From Albirhodobacter sp042466415 (GTDB lineage Bacteria; Pseudomonadota; Alphaproteobacteria; Rhodobacterales; Rhodobacteraceae): a stretch of 64,000 bases of DNA. The position numbers and the translations under genes are program-made. Shown piece after piece: positions 15,368-24,024 of this stretch; the first letter of the stretch is position 1, and each line of letters opens with the position of its first letter. The notes beneath the pieces were generated by a model, which worked only from the letters and a program-made list of their open reading frames with translations, made no database searches and was not told where the DNA came from. Where the stretch lies: the NCBI RefSeq assembly GCF_042466415.1, contig NZ_JAXHCH010000002.1, forward strand, positions 496,001-560,000, given 5' to 3'.

Positions 15368-17506
15368 ATGGAAAAGATTATCCTCTTTGCGCCGCTATTG
15401 GGGGCGCTGATCGGCGGCTTTGGTTGGCGGTTCATCGGCGAAAAGGGCGCGCAGTATGTCACCACGGGCCTGCTGTTCCTCGCGGCGCTGCTCTCATGGG
15501 TGGTGTTCCTTGGCTATGATGGCGTCTCGCAGCAAATCCCGATCCTTGATTGGGTTCGTTCGGGCGAGATGGATACCCAATGGGCGATCCGCCTCGACCG
15601 CTTGACCACGATCATGCTGATCGTTGTGACGACCGTTTCCGCGCTCGTGCACCTTTATTCATGGGGTTACATGGCGCACGACGAAAACTGGTCGCATCAT
15701 GAGCATTATAAGGCGCGCTTCTTCGCCTATCTGTCGTTCTTCACCTTCGCGATGCTGATGCTCGTGACGGCGGACAACCTGTTGCAGATGTTCTTCGGCT
15801 GGGAAGGCGTGGGCGTTGCGTCCTACCTCCTGATCGGCTTCTACTATAAGAAGCCTTCCGCGAATGCCGCGGCGATCAAGGCGTTTGTTGTCAACCGCGT
15901 CGGCGATTTTGGCTTCATTCTCGGGATCGCGGGCCTGTTCTATCTGACACGCTCGATCAACCTCGACGATATCTTCGCGCAAACGGGGATGCTGGCGGAA
16001 ACTCAGATGCACTTCTTGTGGACTGAGTGGAACGCGGCCAACCTTCTCGCCTTCCTGCTGTTCGTCGGGGCCATGGGCAAATCGGCGCAGCTGATCTTGC
16101 ACACGTGGCTTCCGGACGCGATGGAAGGCCCGACACCTGTGTCGGCACTGATCCACGCGGCGACCATGGTGACCGCGGGCGTCTTCCTCGTCTGCCGCAT
16201 GTCGCCGCTATATGAAGTCGCCCCTGAAACCAAAACCTTCATCGTCTATCTCGGTGCGACGACTGCCTTCTTCGCGGCGACCGTTGGTTTGGTCCAGAAC
16301 GATATCAAACGCGTTATTGCTTATTCGACCTGTTCGCAGCTTGGGTATATGTTCGTCGCTGCGGGTGTCGGCGTTTATCCGGTCGCGATGTTCCACTTGC
16401 TGACTCACGCTTTCTTCAAAGCGATGCTGTTCCTCGGGGCGGGCTCGGTCATCCACGCGATGCACCACGAGCAAGATATGCGCAACTACGGCAATCTGCG
16501 TAAGAAAATCCCGCTGACCTTCTATGCGATGTTGATCGGGACGCTTGCGATCACCGGTGTCGGTATTCCCTTCACGATGGTTGGTTTCGCGGGCTTCTTC
16601 TCGAAAGACGCGATTATCGAAAGCGCATATGCGGGCACTCAGGGTGGTTATGCGTTCTGGATGCTGGTTATTGCCGCGCTGTTCACGTCGTTCTACTCGT
16701 GGCGCCTGATGTTCATGACATTCTGGGGCAAAGAGCGCGGCGACCATCATGCGCATGAACATGCCCATGAAAGCCCCGCCGTGATGACGATCCCGCTCGG
16801 AATTCTTGCGCTTGGCGCGATTTTCTCCGGGATGCTGGGATACGGCGTGTTCTTCGGTGATCATGATAAGGTGACGAAGTTCTTCTCAATGCCGCATCAT
16901 GAAGTGGCGGCAGAGCATGGAGAGGCGGCGGATCACGCGGCGGACGCAGTGTCGCAGGATGCCGCGGTGGCCGGGACCGAAGTTGCGACAGCCCAAGATC
17001 ACGGCGACGACCACGGCGCGGCGCACGGTGACGTTTCGGCCCATGGCACGGGTGAGTTTGGTGCGATCTACATGGCAGCGGACAACACTGTGATGGACGA
17101 CGCGCACCACGCGCCGGCTTGGGTAAAACTCTCGCCGTTCATCGCGATGCTGATCGGTCTGTTCACGGCTTGGATGTTCTACATCAAGAACCCGAGCTTG
17201 CCGGGACGCCTCGCAGCAACCCAGCCCGCGCTCTACCAGTTCTTACTGAACAAATGGTACTTCGACGAGCTCTATGACGCGATCTTCATCCGCCCTGCCA
17301 AATGGCTTGGTAAATTCCTTTGGAAAAAAGGCGATGGCGGCGTGATCGATGCCTCCATCAACGGGATCGCGATGGGGATCATCCCTGCGCTCACCCGTAT
17401 CGCTGGCCGGTTGCAATCCGGCTACCTCTTCCACTACGCCTTCGCGATGGTTCTTGGCCTCGTGGCGCTTATGTTCTGGGTCGGTTTGACCGGAGGGACG
17501 CACTAA
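15368..17506 (+). CDS. nuoL: NADH-quinone oxidoreductase subunit L with His-rich insertion
   Basis: The distal antiporter-like subunit with the long lateral helix, 712 residues. The conserved core includes NVGVASYLLIGFYY-type motifs (WEGVGVASYLLIGFYY), KSAQLILHTWLPDAMEGPTPVSALIHAATMV and the lateral-helix C-terminus. Compared with enterobacterial NuoL (about 613 residues) it has a histidine- and aspartate-rich hydrophilic segment at about residues 509-583 and a shorter His cluster near residue 460. Such insertions are common in this group as far as I recall. Its stop overlaps the nuoM start (TAATG). Confidence 0.96.
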   Translation: MEKIILFAPLLGALIGGFGWRFIGEKGAQYVTTGLLFLAALLSWVVFLGYDGVSQQIPILDWVRSGEMDTQWAIRLDRLTTIMLIVVTTVSALVHLYSWGYMAHDENWSHHEHYKARFFAYLSFFTFAMLMLVTADNLLQMFFGWEGVGVASYLLIGFYYKKPSANAAAIKAFVVNRVGDFGFILGIAGLFYLTRSINLDDIFAQTGMLAETQMHFLWTEWNAANLLAFLLFVGAMGKSAQLILHTWLPDAMEGPTPVSALIHAATMVTAGVFLVCRMSPLYEVAPETKTFIVYLGATTAFFAATVGLVQNDIKRVIAYSTCSQLGYMFVAAGVGVYPVAMFHLLTHAFFKAMLFLGAGSVIHAMHHEQDMRNYGNLRKKIPLTFYAMLIGTLAITGVGIPFTMVGFAGFFSKDAIIESAYAGTQGGYAFWMLVIAALFTSFYSWRLMFMTFWGKERGDHHAHEHAHESPAVMTIPLGILALGAIFSGMLGYGVFFGDHDKVTKFFSMPHHEVAAEHGEAADHAADAVSQDAAVAGTEVATAQDHGDDHGAAHGDVSAHGTGEFGAIYMAADNTVMDDAHHAPAWVKLSPFIAMLIGLFTAWMFYIKNPSLPGRLAATQPALYQFLLNKWYFDELYDAIFIRPAKWLGKFLWKKGDGGVIDASINGIAMGIIPALTRIAGRLQSGYLFHYAFAMVLGLVALMFWVGLTGGTH

Positions 17507-19059
17507 TGGATAACCTCCTCTCCATCATCACCTTCATCCCGCTGGTGGCGGCTGCGATCCTCGCAGTTGTCCAGCGCGGGGCGGGGGAGGCCGCTGATCG
17601 CAACGCCAAATGGCTTGCATTGACGGCGACCACCGCAACCTTCCTCGTGTCGCTCTTCGTTCTCGGCGGATTTGACAAATCGAACACCGGTTTCCAATTC
17701 GTTGAAGATCACACCTGGATGCTCGGCCTGCATTACAAGCTTGGCGTGGATGGGATTTCGATCCTGTTCGTGATGCTCACAACCTTCCTCATGCCGCTGG
17801 TGATTGCCTCGGCGTGGGATGTGAACACCCGCGTTAAGGAATACATGATCGCTTTCCTCGTGCTTGAGGGGTTGATGATCGGCGTGTTCGTCGCGCTGGA
17901 CATGGTCTTGTTCTATATCTTCTTCGAGGCCGGCCTGATCCCGATGTTCCTGATCATCGGGATCTGGGGCGGAAAAGACCGTATCTATGCATCATTCAAG
18001 TTCTTCCTCTACACCTTGCTCGGCTCGTTGCTGATGCTGGTTGCGATGGTGACGATGTTTGCGATTGCGGGCACCACGGATATTCCGACGCTGATCAACG
18101 AGGTCCGCTTCGCATCGGATACGTTCACCGTCATGGGAATTTCCGTCGTCGGCGGTTTGCAGACGATGCTGTTCCTCGCGTTCTTCGCGTCCTTCGCGGT
18201 GAAAATGCCGATGTGGCCTGTCCACACTTGGTTGCCTGATGCGCACGTTCAGGCACCGACTGCTGGGTCGGTTGTTCTGGCGGCAATCTTGCTGAAAATG
18301 GGCGGTTACGGCTTCCTACGGTTCTCGCTCCCGATGTTCCCTGTTGGCGCGGAAGTCATGGGCAACTTTATCCTGTGGATGTCCGCAATTGCGATCGTTT
18401 ACACGTCGCTCGTCGCGCTCGTGCAATCGGATATGAAAAAGCTGATTGCTTATTCGTCGGTGGCGCATATGGGCTATGTGACGATGGGGATCTTTGCGGT
18501 GAACCAGCAAGGTCTCGATGGCGCGATCTTCCAGATGCTGTCGCACGGCTTCATCTCGGGGGCGTTGTTCCTTGCGGTTGGCGTAATCTACGACCGTATG
18601 CACACCCGCGAGATTGATGCTTATGGCGGCCTCGTGAACCGGATGCCGGTTTACGCGCTGTTGTTCCTGTTCTTTACGATGTCCAACGTCGGCCTTCCTG
18701 GCACGTCGGGCTTCGTCGGGGAATTCCTCACGATCATGGGCGCGTTCCAGGCAAACACATGGGTTGCACTGGTGGCGGCGACCGGCGTGATCTTGTCGGC
18801 GGCCTATGCGCTGTGGCTCTATCGCCGCGTTGTGTTCGGGGATTTGATCAAAGAGAGCCTGAAGGCGATCACCGATATGACCTCGCGCGAGAAATGGATT
18901 TTTGCACCGCTCGTGGTGATGACCTTGCTGCTTGGCGTCTATCCGCGCCTTGTGACGGATATCATCGGGCCTTCGGTCGCCAAGATCGTGACTGACTATA
19001 ACGAAGCCATTGCGGCCGCGCCTATCGGCGCAGCAGTGGCCGAAACCGCTGCGCATTGA
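17506..19059 (+). CDS. nuoM: NADH-quinone oxidoreductase subunit M
   Basis: Antiporter-like proton-pumping subunit of 517 residues with about 14 helices. The characteristic lysine- and histidine-bearing regions are present in KMPMWPVHTWLPDAHVQAPTAGSVVLAAILLKMGGYG and LIAYSSVAHMGYVTMGIF. The ATG at 17506 overlaps the nuoL stop by one base. A longer upstream frame exists but lies wholly in nuoL and is ignored. nuoN follows after 12 bases. Confidence 0.97.
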   Translation: MDNLLSIITFIPLVAAAILAVVQRGAGEAADRNAKWLALTATTATFLVSLFVLGGFDKSNTGFQFVEDHTWMLGLHYKLGVDGISILFVMLTTFLMPLVIASAWDVNTRVKEYMIAFLVLEGLMIGVFVALDMVLFYIFFEAGLIPMFLIIGIWGGKDRIYASFKFFLYTLLGSLLMLVAMVTMFAIAGTTDIPTLINEVRFASDTFTVMGISVVGGLQTMLFLAFFASFAVKMPMWPVHTWLPDAHVQAPTAGSVVLAAILLKMGGYGFLRFSLPMFPVGAEVMGNFILWMSAIAIVYTSLVALVQSDMKKLIAYSSVAHMGYVTMGIFAVNQQGLDGAIFQMLSHGFISGALFLAVGVIYDRMHTREIDAYGGLVNRMPVYALLFLFFTMSNVGLPGTSGFVGEFLTIMGAFQANTWVALVAATGVILSAAYALWLYRRVVFGDLIKESLKAITDMTSREKWIFAPLVVMTLLLGVYPRLVTDIIGPSVAKIVTDYNEAIAAAPIGAAVAETAAH

Positions 19060-19071
19060 TTGGAGAAAACG

Positions 19072-20511
19072 ATGACTCAAGCTGATTTCTCCCTCGTATT
19101 GCCCGAGTTCCTGCTCGCTGTCTTCGCGCTCGGCGCGTTGCTTGCGGCGGTCTACACGGGCAAGGATGCGGTTGCGCGTCCGGTCCTTTGGGCGACCTGC
19201 ACGGTCTTCCTCGTCCTCGCCCTGATGATCGGGTTTAACCAAAATCCGGCGGGCACCGCATTTGGCGGATTGTTCGTCGATGATGCGTTCTCGCGTTTCG
19301 GCAAGGTGGTGATCTTGGTCTCCGCCGCCGCCGTTCTCGCGATGAGCGCCGATTACATGACGCGCCGCGGCTTGATGCGGTTCGAATACCCGATCCTCGT
19401 CGCGCTCTCCGTCATTGGTATGATGATGATGGTGTCGGCGGGCGATCTCATGTCGCTTTACATGGGCTTGGAACTACAGTCCCTCGCGCTCTACGTTATT
19501 GCTGCCCTGCGCCGCGATAGCGTGAAATCATCCGAAGCGGGCCTCAAATATTTCGTCTTGGGCGCACTGTCCTCGGGGATTTTGCTCTACGGTGCTTCCC
19601 TCGTCTATGGCTTCGCGGGCACAACGTCCTTCGCGGGGATCATGAGCGTGGTTGATGCAGACCATCTGTCCATGGGTGTTCTGTTTGGCCTTGTGTTCGT
19701 GATCACCGGTATGGCGTTCAAGCTCTCGGCGGTTCCGTTCCACATGTGGGCGCCGGACGTTTATGAGGGCTCGCCCACTCCCGTGACCGCGTTCTTCGCG
19801 ACGGCGCCAAAAATGGCGGCAATGGGCCTTCTTGCGCGTGTGATGTTCGATGCGTTTGGCGATGTGACCGCGCAGTGGGGGCAAATTATCGCCTTCCTCG
19901 CCGTGGCATCGATGTTCGTGGGCTCGATCGCGGCGATCGGCCAGACCAACATCAAGCGCCTGATGGCCTATTCCTCGATCGCCCATATGGGCTTTGCGAT
20001 GCTTGGTCTCTTGGCAGGCACGGCGCAAGGCGCACAAGCGACGTTGATCTACATGGCGGTTTACGTCGTGATGAACATCGGCACCTTCGCCTTCATCCTC
20101 TCGATGGAGCGTGACGGCGCGCCGGTCACCGATATTCGCAGCTTGGGGCAGTTCGCCAAGCGGGAACCGGTGAAGGGTCTTGCACTGCTCGTTTTGATGT
20201 TCTCTCTCGCGGGTATTCCGCCGTTTGCAGGCTTCCTTGCGAAATATGCGGTGTTCTCGGCGGCGGTTGCATCGGGCTACGTGCTCGTTGCGGTGCTCGG
20301 CGTGATCGCTTCGGCCATTGGCGCGTATTACTACCTGCGTATCGTTTACTACATGTATTTTGGCGAAGAGGGCGAGGCTCTCAACGGCAAGATGCCGATG
20401 ATGCAATGGGGTATGTTGATCGGCGCCGCGCTGTTCATGTTGCTTGGCGTGGTCTCGCTGTTTGGCATCGGTGATGCTGCGATGACTGCGGCGGTTGCAC
20501 TTGTCGGATAA
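19072..20511 (+). CDS. nuoN: NADH-quinone oxidoreductase subunit N
   Basis: Third antiporter-like subunit, 479 residues, last of the complex I genes. The motifs FKLSAVPFHMWAPDVYEGSPTPVTAFFATAPKMAAMG and RLMAYSSIAHMGFAMLGL are typical of NuoN. The ATG at 19072 follows TGGAGAAAAC and is preferred to an in-frame TTG at 19062-adjacent positions. The stop lies inside the start region of birA, which keeps the operon continuous. Confidence 0.96.
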   Translation: MTQADFSLVLPEFLLAVFALGALLAAVYTGKDAVARPVLWATCTVFLVLALMIGFNQNPAGTAFGGLFVDDAFSRFGKVVILVSAAAVLAMSADYMTRRGLMRFEYPILVALSVIGMMMMVSAGDLMSLYMGLELQSLALYVIAALRRDSVKSSEAGLKYFVLGALSSGILLYGASLVYGFAGTTSFAGIMSVVDADHLSMGVLFGLVFVITGMAFKLSAVPFHMWAPDVYEGSPTPVTAFFATAPKMAAMGLLARVMFDAFGDVTAQWGQIIAFLAVASMFVGSIAAIGQTNIKRLMAYSSIAHMGFAMLGLLAGTAQGAQATLIYMAVYVVMNIGTFAFILSMERDGAPVTDIRSLGQFAKREPVKGLALLVLMFSLAGIPPFAGFLAKYAVFSAAVASGYVLVAVLGVIASAIGAYYYLRIVYYMYFGEEGEALNGKMPMMQWGMLIGAALFMLLGVVSLFGIGDAAMTAAVALVG

Positions 20512-21265
20512 TGCCCCGATCTGGCCTGAGGATGTGGCACGCCATATCCTCGGGTCTGTTGACAGCACAATGTTGGAAGCTGCCAGACTGGCCCCGCATC
20601 TCACGGGGCCAGCTTGGATTTTAGCGCGCGAGCAAACCGCCGCGCGCGGTCGTAGGGGGCGCGCATGGCGCAGCCCGACGGGTAATTTCTGTGCGACCTA
20701 TGTGATGAACCCATCCGCGCGGGGGCTCAAAAATGATCCTGCCGTGGTGGCGCTTTACTCCTTTGTCACGGCGCTCGCGCTATATGATGCGTTGGCGGAT
20801 GTGATCGGCCCGAATGGCAGCCTGTCGATCAAATGGCCCAATGATGTTTTGCTGAACGGTGGTAAAATCGCGGGGATTTTGCTCGAGAACACGGGCAATG
20901 GCCATGTTTCCATCGGGATTGGTGTAAACCTGATAGCCGCGCCACCACCGAGCGATGTGGAAGCGAGGGCTGTCACGCCCGTGAGTATCGTTGGCGAAAC
21001 CGGCATTTCGATCACGGCAGAGGCGTTTCTTCAAATCCTCGGCGCGGCGTTCGCGCGATATGATGCCCAGTTCCGAACCTACGGGTTCGCCCCGATCCGC
21101 ACGGCATGGCTCGCGCGGGCGGCGCGGTTGGGGCAAAAAATCACTGCGCGCACCGGAACCGAGGAGACGGTGGGGACGTTTGATACCATCGACGATGGCG
21201 GCGCGCTGATCCTTGCGACATCAGGCGGGCGGAAATCTATCGCCGCAGCCGATATTTACTTTTAG
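20501..21265 (+). CDS. birA: Biotin-[acetyl-CoA-carboxylase] ligase, monofunctional type
   Basis: The roughly 254-residue protein activates biotin with ATP and attaches it to the carboxyl-carrier protein. Catalytic motifs are clear: TAARGRRGRAWRSPTGNFCATYV (the biotinyl-AMP loop) and KWPNDVLLNGGKIAGILLE. There is no N-terminal winged helix, so unlike E. coli BirA it should not repress transcription. No in-frame ATG precedes the conserved region; a TTG at 20501 (or 20495) overlapping the nuoN stop is the likely start, so the exact N-terminus is uncertain. Confidence 0.9.
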   Translation: MSDNAPIWPEDVARHILGSVDSTMLEAARLAPHLTGPAWILAREQTAARGRRGRAWRSPTGNFCATYVMNPSARGLKNDPAVVALYSFVTALALYDALADVIGPNGSLSIKWPNDVLLNGGKIAGILLENTGNGHVSIGIGVNLIAAPPPSDVEARAVTPVSIVGETGISITAEAFLQILGAAFARYDAQFRTYGFAPIRTAWLARAARLGQKITARTGTEETVGTFDTIDDGGALILATSGGRKSIAAADIYF

Positions 21266-21275
21266 GAGCGCGGCC

Positions 21276-22055
21276 ATGCTTTTGTGCATAGATTGCGGCA
21301 ATACAAATACCGTTTTCGCCGTTTGGGACGGCCATGAATTCACCGCGACGTGGCGGATTGCCACCGATCATCGCCGCACGGCGGATGAGTATTTCGTGTG
21401 GCTTTCGGGGCTGATGACGCTTAAAGGGATCAACGGGACAATTAACGAGGCGATCATCTCGTCGACGGTGCCGCGCGTCGTGTTCAACCTTCGGGTTTTG
21501 TGCAACCGGTATTTCGACTGTCGTCCGCTGGTTGTTGGCAAGCCGGAATGCGCTTTGCCGGTCGGGCCGCGCGTTGACGTTGGCACGACGGTGGGACCAG
21601 ACCGGCTCGTCAACACAGTCGCCGGCTTTGATCGGTTCGGCGGCGATCTGATTATCGTCGATTTCGGGACGGCGACGACCTTCGATGTGGTGGCGCCCGA
21701 TGGCGCGTATATCGGTGGTGTGATCTCCCCCGGGGTGAATTTGTCGCTCGAAGCGCTACATGCTTCCGCAGCAGCATTGCCGCATGTTGATGTTACGAAA
21801 CCCGAGAAAGCGATCGGGACCAATACCGTTGCCTGTATTCAATCAGGCGTATTTTGGGGCTATATCGGCCTCGTGGAAGGCATCGTCCGGCAAATCCGGA
21901 TGGAGCGCGACAGACCGATGAAGGTGATCGCGACGGGCGGGCTGGCAGAGCTATTCGATCAAGGGTTCGACCTGTTTGACAGCGTTGACTACGATCTCAC
22001 GATACACGGCCTTCGGCTGATAAACGACTATAACAAAGGGCTTTTGAGCGCATGA
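21276..22055 (+). CDS. coaX: Type III pantothenate kinase
   Basis: The 259-residue enzyme catalyses the first step of coenzyme A synthesis. It has the ASKHA-fold motifs of CoaX: N-terminal CIDCGNTNTVFAVWDG, the phosphate-binding region DFGTATTFDVV followed by YIGGVISPGV, and GPRVDVGTTVGPDRLVN. ATG 21276 follows TAGGAG. It starts 10 bases after birA and its end overlaps rnj as ATGA. Type III kinases are not inhibited by coenzyme A, unlike type I. Confidence 0.95.
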   Translation: MLLCIDCGNTNTVFAVWDGHEFTATWRIATDHRRTADEYFVWLSGLMTLKGINGTINEAIISSTVPRVVFNLRVLCNRYFDCRPLVVGKPECALPVGPRVDVGTTVGPDRLVNTVAGFDRFGGDLIIVDFGTATTFDVVAPDGAYIGGVISPGVNLSLEALHASAAALPHVDVTKPEKAIGTNTVACIQSGVFWGYIGLVEGIVRQIRMERDRPMKVIATGGLAELFDQGFDLFDSVDYDLTIHGLRLINDYNKGLLSA

Positions 22056-23728
22056 AAGACAGACTAATCTACCTCCCTCTCGGCGGTGCCGGTGAGATCG
22101 GGATGAACGCTTATGTCTATGGCTACGGCGTCGAGGGGAAAGAGCGTCTGATCGTCATCGATCTGGGCGTCACCTTCCCTGATATGGATGGCGCGCCGGG
22201 CGTTGACCTGATCATGGCGGATACCGCTTGGCTGGAGGCGAATGCCGACCGGATCGAAGCGATTTTCATCACCCACGCGCATGAAGATCACATCGGTGCC
22301 TTGGCGCATTTGTGGCCCCGCTTGCGTAAGCCAGTTTACGCGCGCAAGTTCACGGGCCGCTTGGGGCAATTGAAGCTCGAAGAAGCTGGGATTCCGCCAG
22401 AGACGATCAACATCGTCGAGCCGCGTCCGACGACGATCGAGGCGGGGCCTTTCAAGGTTCAGTTCGTGCCGATTTCGCACTCTATCCCTGAAAGCTCTGC
22501 AATGGTGATCGACACCCCTGCGGGCCGGATTGTGCATTCGGGCGACTTCAAACTCGATGGCACACCGATCGTGGGCGAGGCTTTCGATCCGCAAATGTGG
22601 CATGACATCGCCAATGAGGGCGATGGGATCAAGGTGCTTGCCTGTGACAGCACGAACATCTTCTCGCCACAGGCGGGACGCTCGGAAGCGACCTTGCAAG
22701 CGCCGTTGACAGAGTTCATCGCCGAGCAAAAGGGCATGATCGTCGCGACGACTTTTGCGTCGAACGTGGCGCGCCTGAAAACCCTTGCCGAGGCCGGTAA
22801 AGCAGCGGGGCGGACGGTTTGCCTTCTTGGCCGCGCGATGAAGAAGATGGTGAGTGTCGCCGAAGAAACGGGCGTTCTCTTGGGGATGCCGGGAACGGTA
22901 CCGGCCGAGGAGGCCGTCAACGTACCGCGCGGCAATTTGATGCTGATCGTCACAGGTTCGCAAGGCGAGCGACGCGCCGCCTCCGCTCAGCTCTCGCGCG
23001 GGAAGTATCTCGGGCTTGAGATGAAAGAGGGCGATACGTTCTTGTTCTCGTCCAAGACCATCCCGGGCAATGAGCGCGGCGTGATCCGCATCATGAACGC
23101 GTTTTCCGAGATGGGCGTGGATGTGGTTGATGATCGCAACGGCCTTTACCATGTGTCGGGCCACGCGAACCGCCCCGATTTGGAGGCGGTGCACGACCTG
23201 CTCAAGCCGAAGATCCTGATCCCGATGCACGGCGAGCATCGCCATCTGCGTGAACATGCGAAAATCGCGATGGGCAAGGGGATTCAATCCGAGGTCGCGA
23301 CCAATGGCACGATGCTCGATATCACGCATGACCGTCCCAAAGTCGTCGAATACATCGAAGTCGGCCGCACCTATCTTGATGGCAATTGCCTGATCGGGGC
23401 GCTCGACGGGGTGGTGCGGGATCGTATCCGTATGGCCTTGAACGGACATGTGGTGGTTTCGATCATCATCGATGAAGAGGATGTCCCGTTGGGCGATGCT
23501 TGGGTCGATATGTCCGGCCTCGCGGTCAAGGGCCGTTCGCGCAAGCCTTTGGCAGAGTTGGTCGAGGATGAGCTGGCGGAGTTCTTGGAACGCGCACCGG
23601 CCAAGCTCGTTGCGAATGATGCGAAGCTGGAGGAGGGCGTGCGCCGCGTCGTGCGTCAATTGTCGATGGAAGAAATCGGCAAAAAGCCGGAAGTCTCGGT
23701 GATTATTTCGCGGCTGGCCGCAGAGTAA
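22052..23728 (+). CDS. rnj: Ribonuclease J
   Basis: The 558-residue metallo-beta-lactamase/beta-CASP nuclease degrades and matures RNA, typically with 5'-to-3' exonuclease and endonuclease activity. The zinc-binding motif THAHEDH is at residues 74-80, IVHSGDFKLDGTP holds the motif-III aspartate, TGSQGE starts the beta-CASP region, and the late histidine motif is in HGEHRHLREHA. Alphaproteobacteria often have RNase J. It is the last gene of the nuo-birA-coaX-rnj run and is followed by an intrinsic terminator. Confidence 0.95.
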   Translation: MKDRLIYLPLGGAGEIGMNAYVYGYGVEGKERLIVIDLGVTFPDMDGAPGVDLIMADTAWLEANADRIEAIFITHAHEDHIGALAHLWPRLRKPVYARKFTGRLGQLKLEEAGIPPETINIVEPRPTTIEAGPFKVQFVPISHSIPESSAMVIDTPAGRIVHSGDFKLDGTPIVGEAFDPQMWHDIANEGDGIKVLACDSTNIFSPQAGRSEATLQAPLTEFIAEQKGMIVATTFASNVARLKTLAEAGKAAGRTVCLLGRAMKKMVSVAEETGVLLGMPGTVPAEEAVNVPRGNLMLIVTGSQGERRAASAQLSRGKYLGLEMKEGDTFLFSSKTIPGNERGVIRIMNAFSEMGVDVVDDRNGLYHVSGHANRPDLEAVHDLLKPKILIPMHGEHRHLREHAKIAMGKGIQSEVATNGTMLDITHDRPKVVEYIEVGRTYLDGNCLIGALDGVVRDRIRMALNGHVVVSIIIDEEDVPLGDAWVDMSGLAVKGRSRKPLAELVEDELAEFLERAPAKLVANDAKLEEGVRRVVRQLSMEEIGKKPEVSVIISRLAAE

Positions 23729-23760
23729 CACGCTGGCGACAGGCCGAAACGAAATCGGAA

Positions 23761-23790
23761 AAGGGGGGCTTCGGCCTCCCTTTTTGTTTT
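23761..23790 (+). terminator. Intrinsic terminator of the nuo-birA-coaX-rnj operon
   Basis: AAGGGGGGC at 23761-23769 pairs with GCCTCCCTT at 23774-23782 around a stable TTCG tetraloop, with one G-T wobble, and runs into TTTTTGTTTT. It lies 32 bases after the rnj stop. Confidence 0.9.
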
Positions 23791-23970
23791 ATGGGCGCAG
23801 GGTTTGGTCTGGCTATCTTCGGCGCATCAGGTGGGGGCGGGGCATCATGCCTCGCCGCGTGGCGTGGTGGCGCGCGATCGTCTGAAAACCGCCGGTGGCA
23901 CAAGGCTGTGGGCATCCGTCAGGTGCGTACTGAAACGAGATTTTGCTCGTGCTGCTTACCGATATACGAA

Positions 23971-23999
23971 CGCCGCCCGCCCTTTTGGGGCGAGCGGCG
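23971..23999. terminator. Strong hairpin downstream of the RNA helicase gene
   Basis: A 12-base-pair stem (23971-23982 with 23988-23999, one wobble) encloses a TTTTG loop, 25 bases beyond the minus-strand helicase stop. There is no long U-run on either strand, so it could be a weak terminator or an RNA-stabilising 3' hairpin. The stretch 23791-23970 holds nothing else I can identify. Confidence 0.5.
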
Positions 24000-24024
24000 C
24001 TTTGCATCTAATTGGTCGTGGCGC

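Noticed and set aside
22064..23731. 555-codon open frame on the minus strand
   Set aside because: It is exactly antisense to rnj, has no recognisable domain and its composition (Arg/His/Leu-rich) is what high-GC third positions give on the opposite strand.
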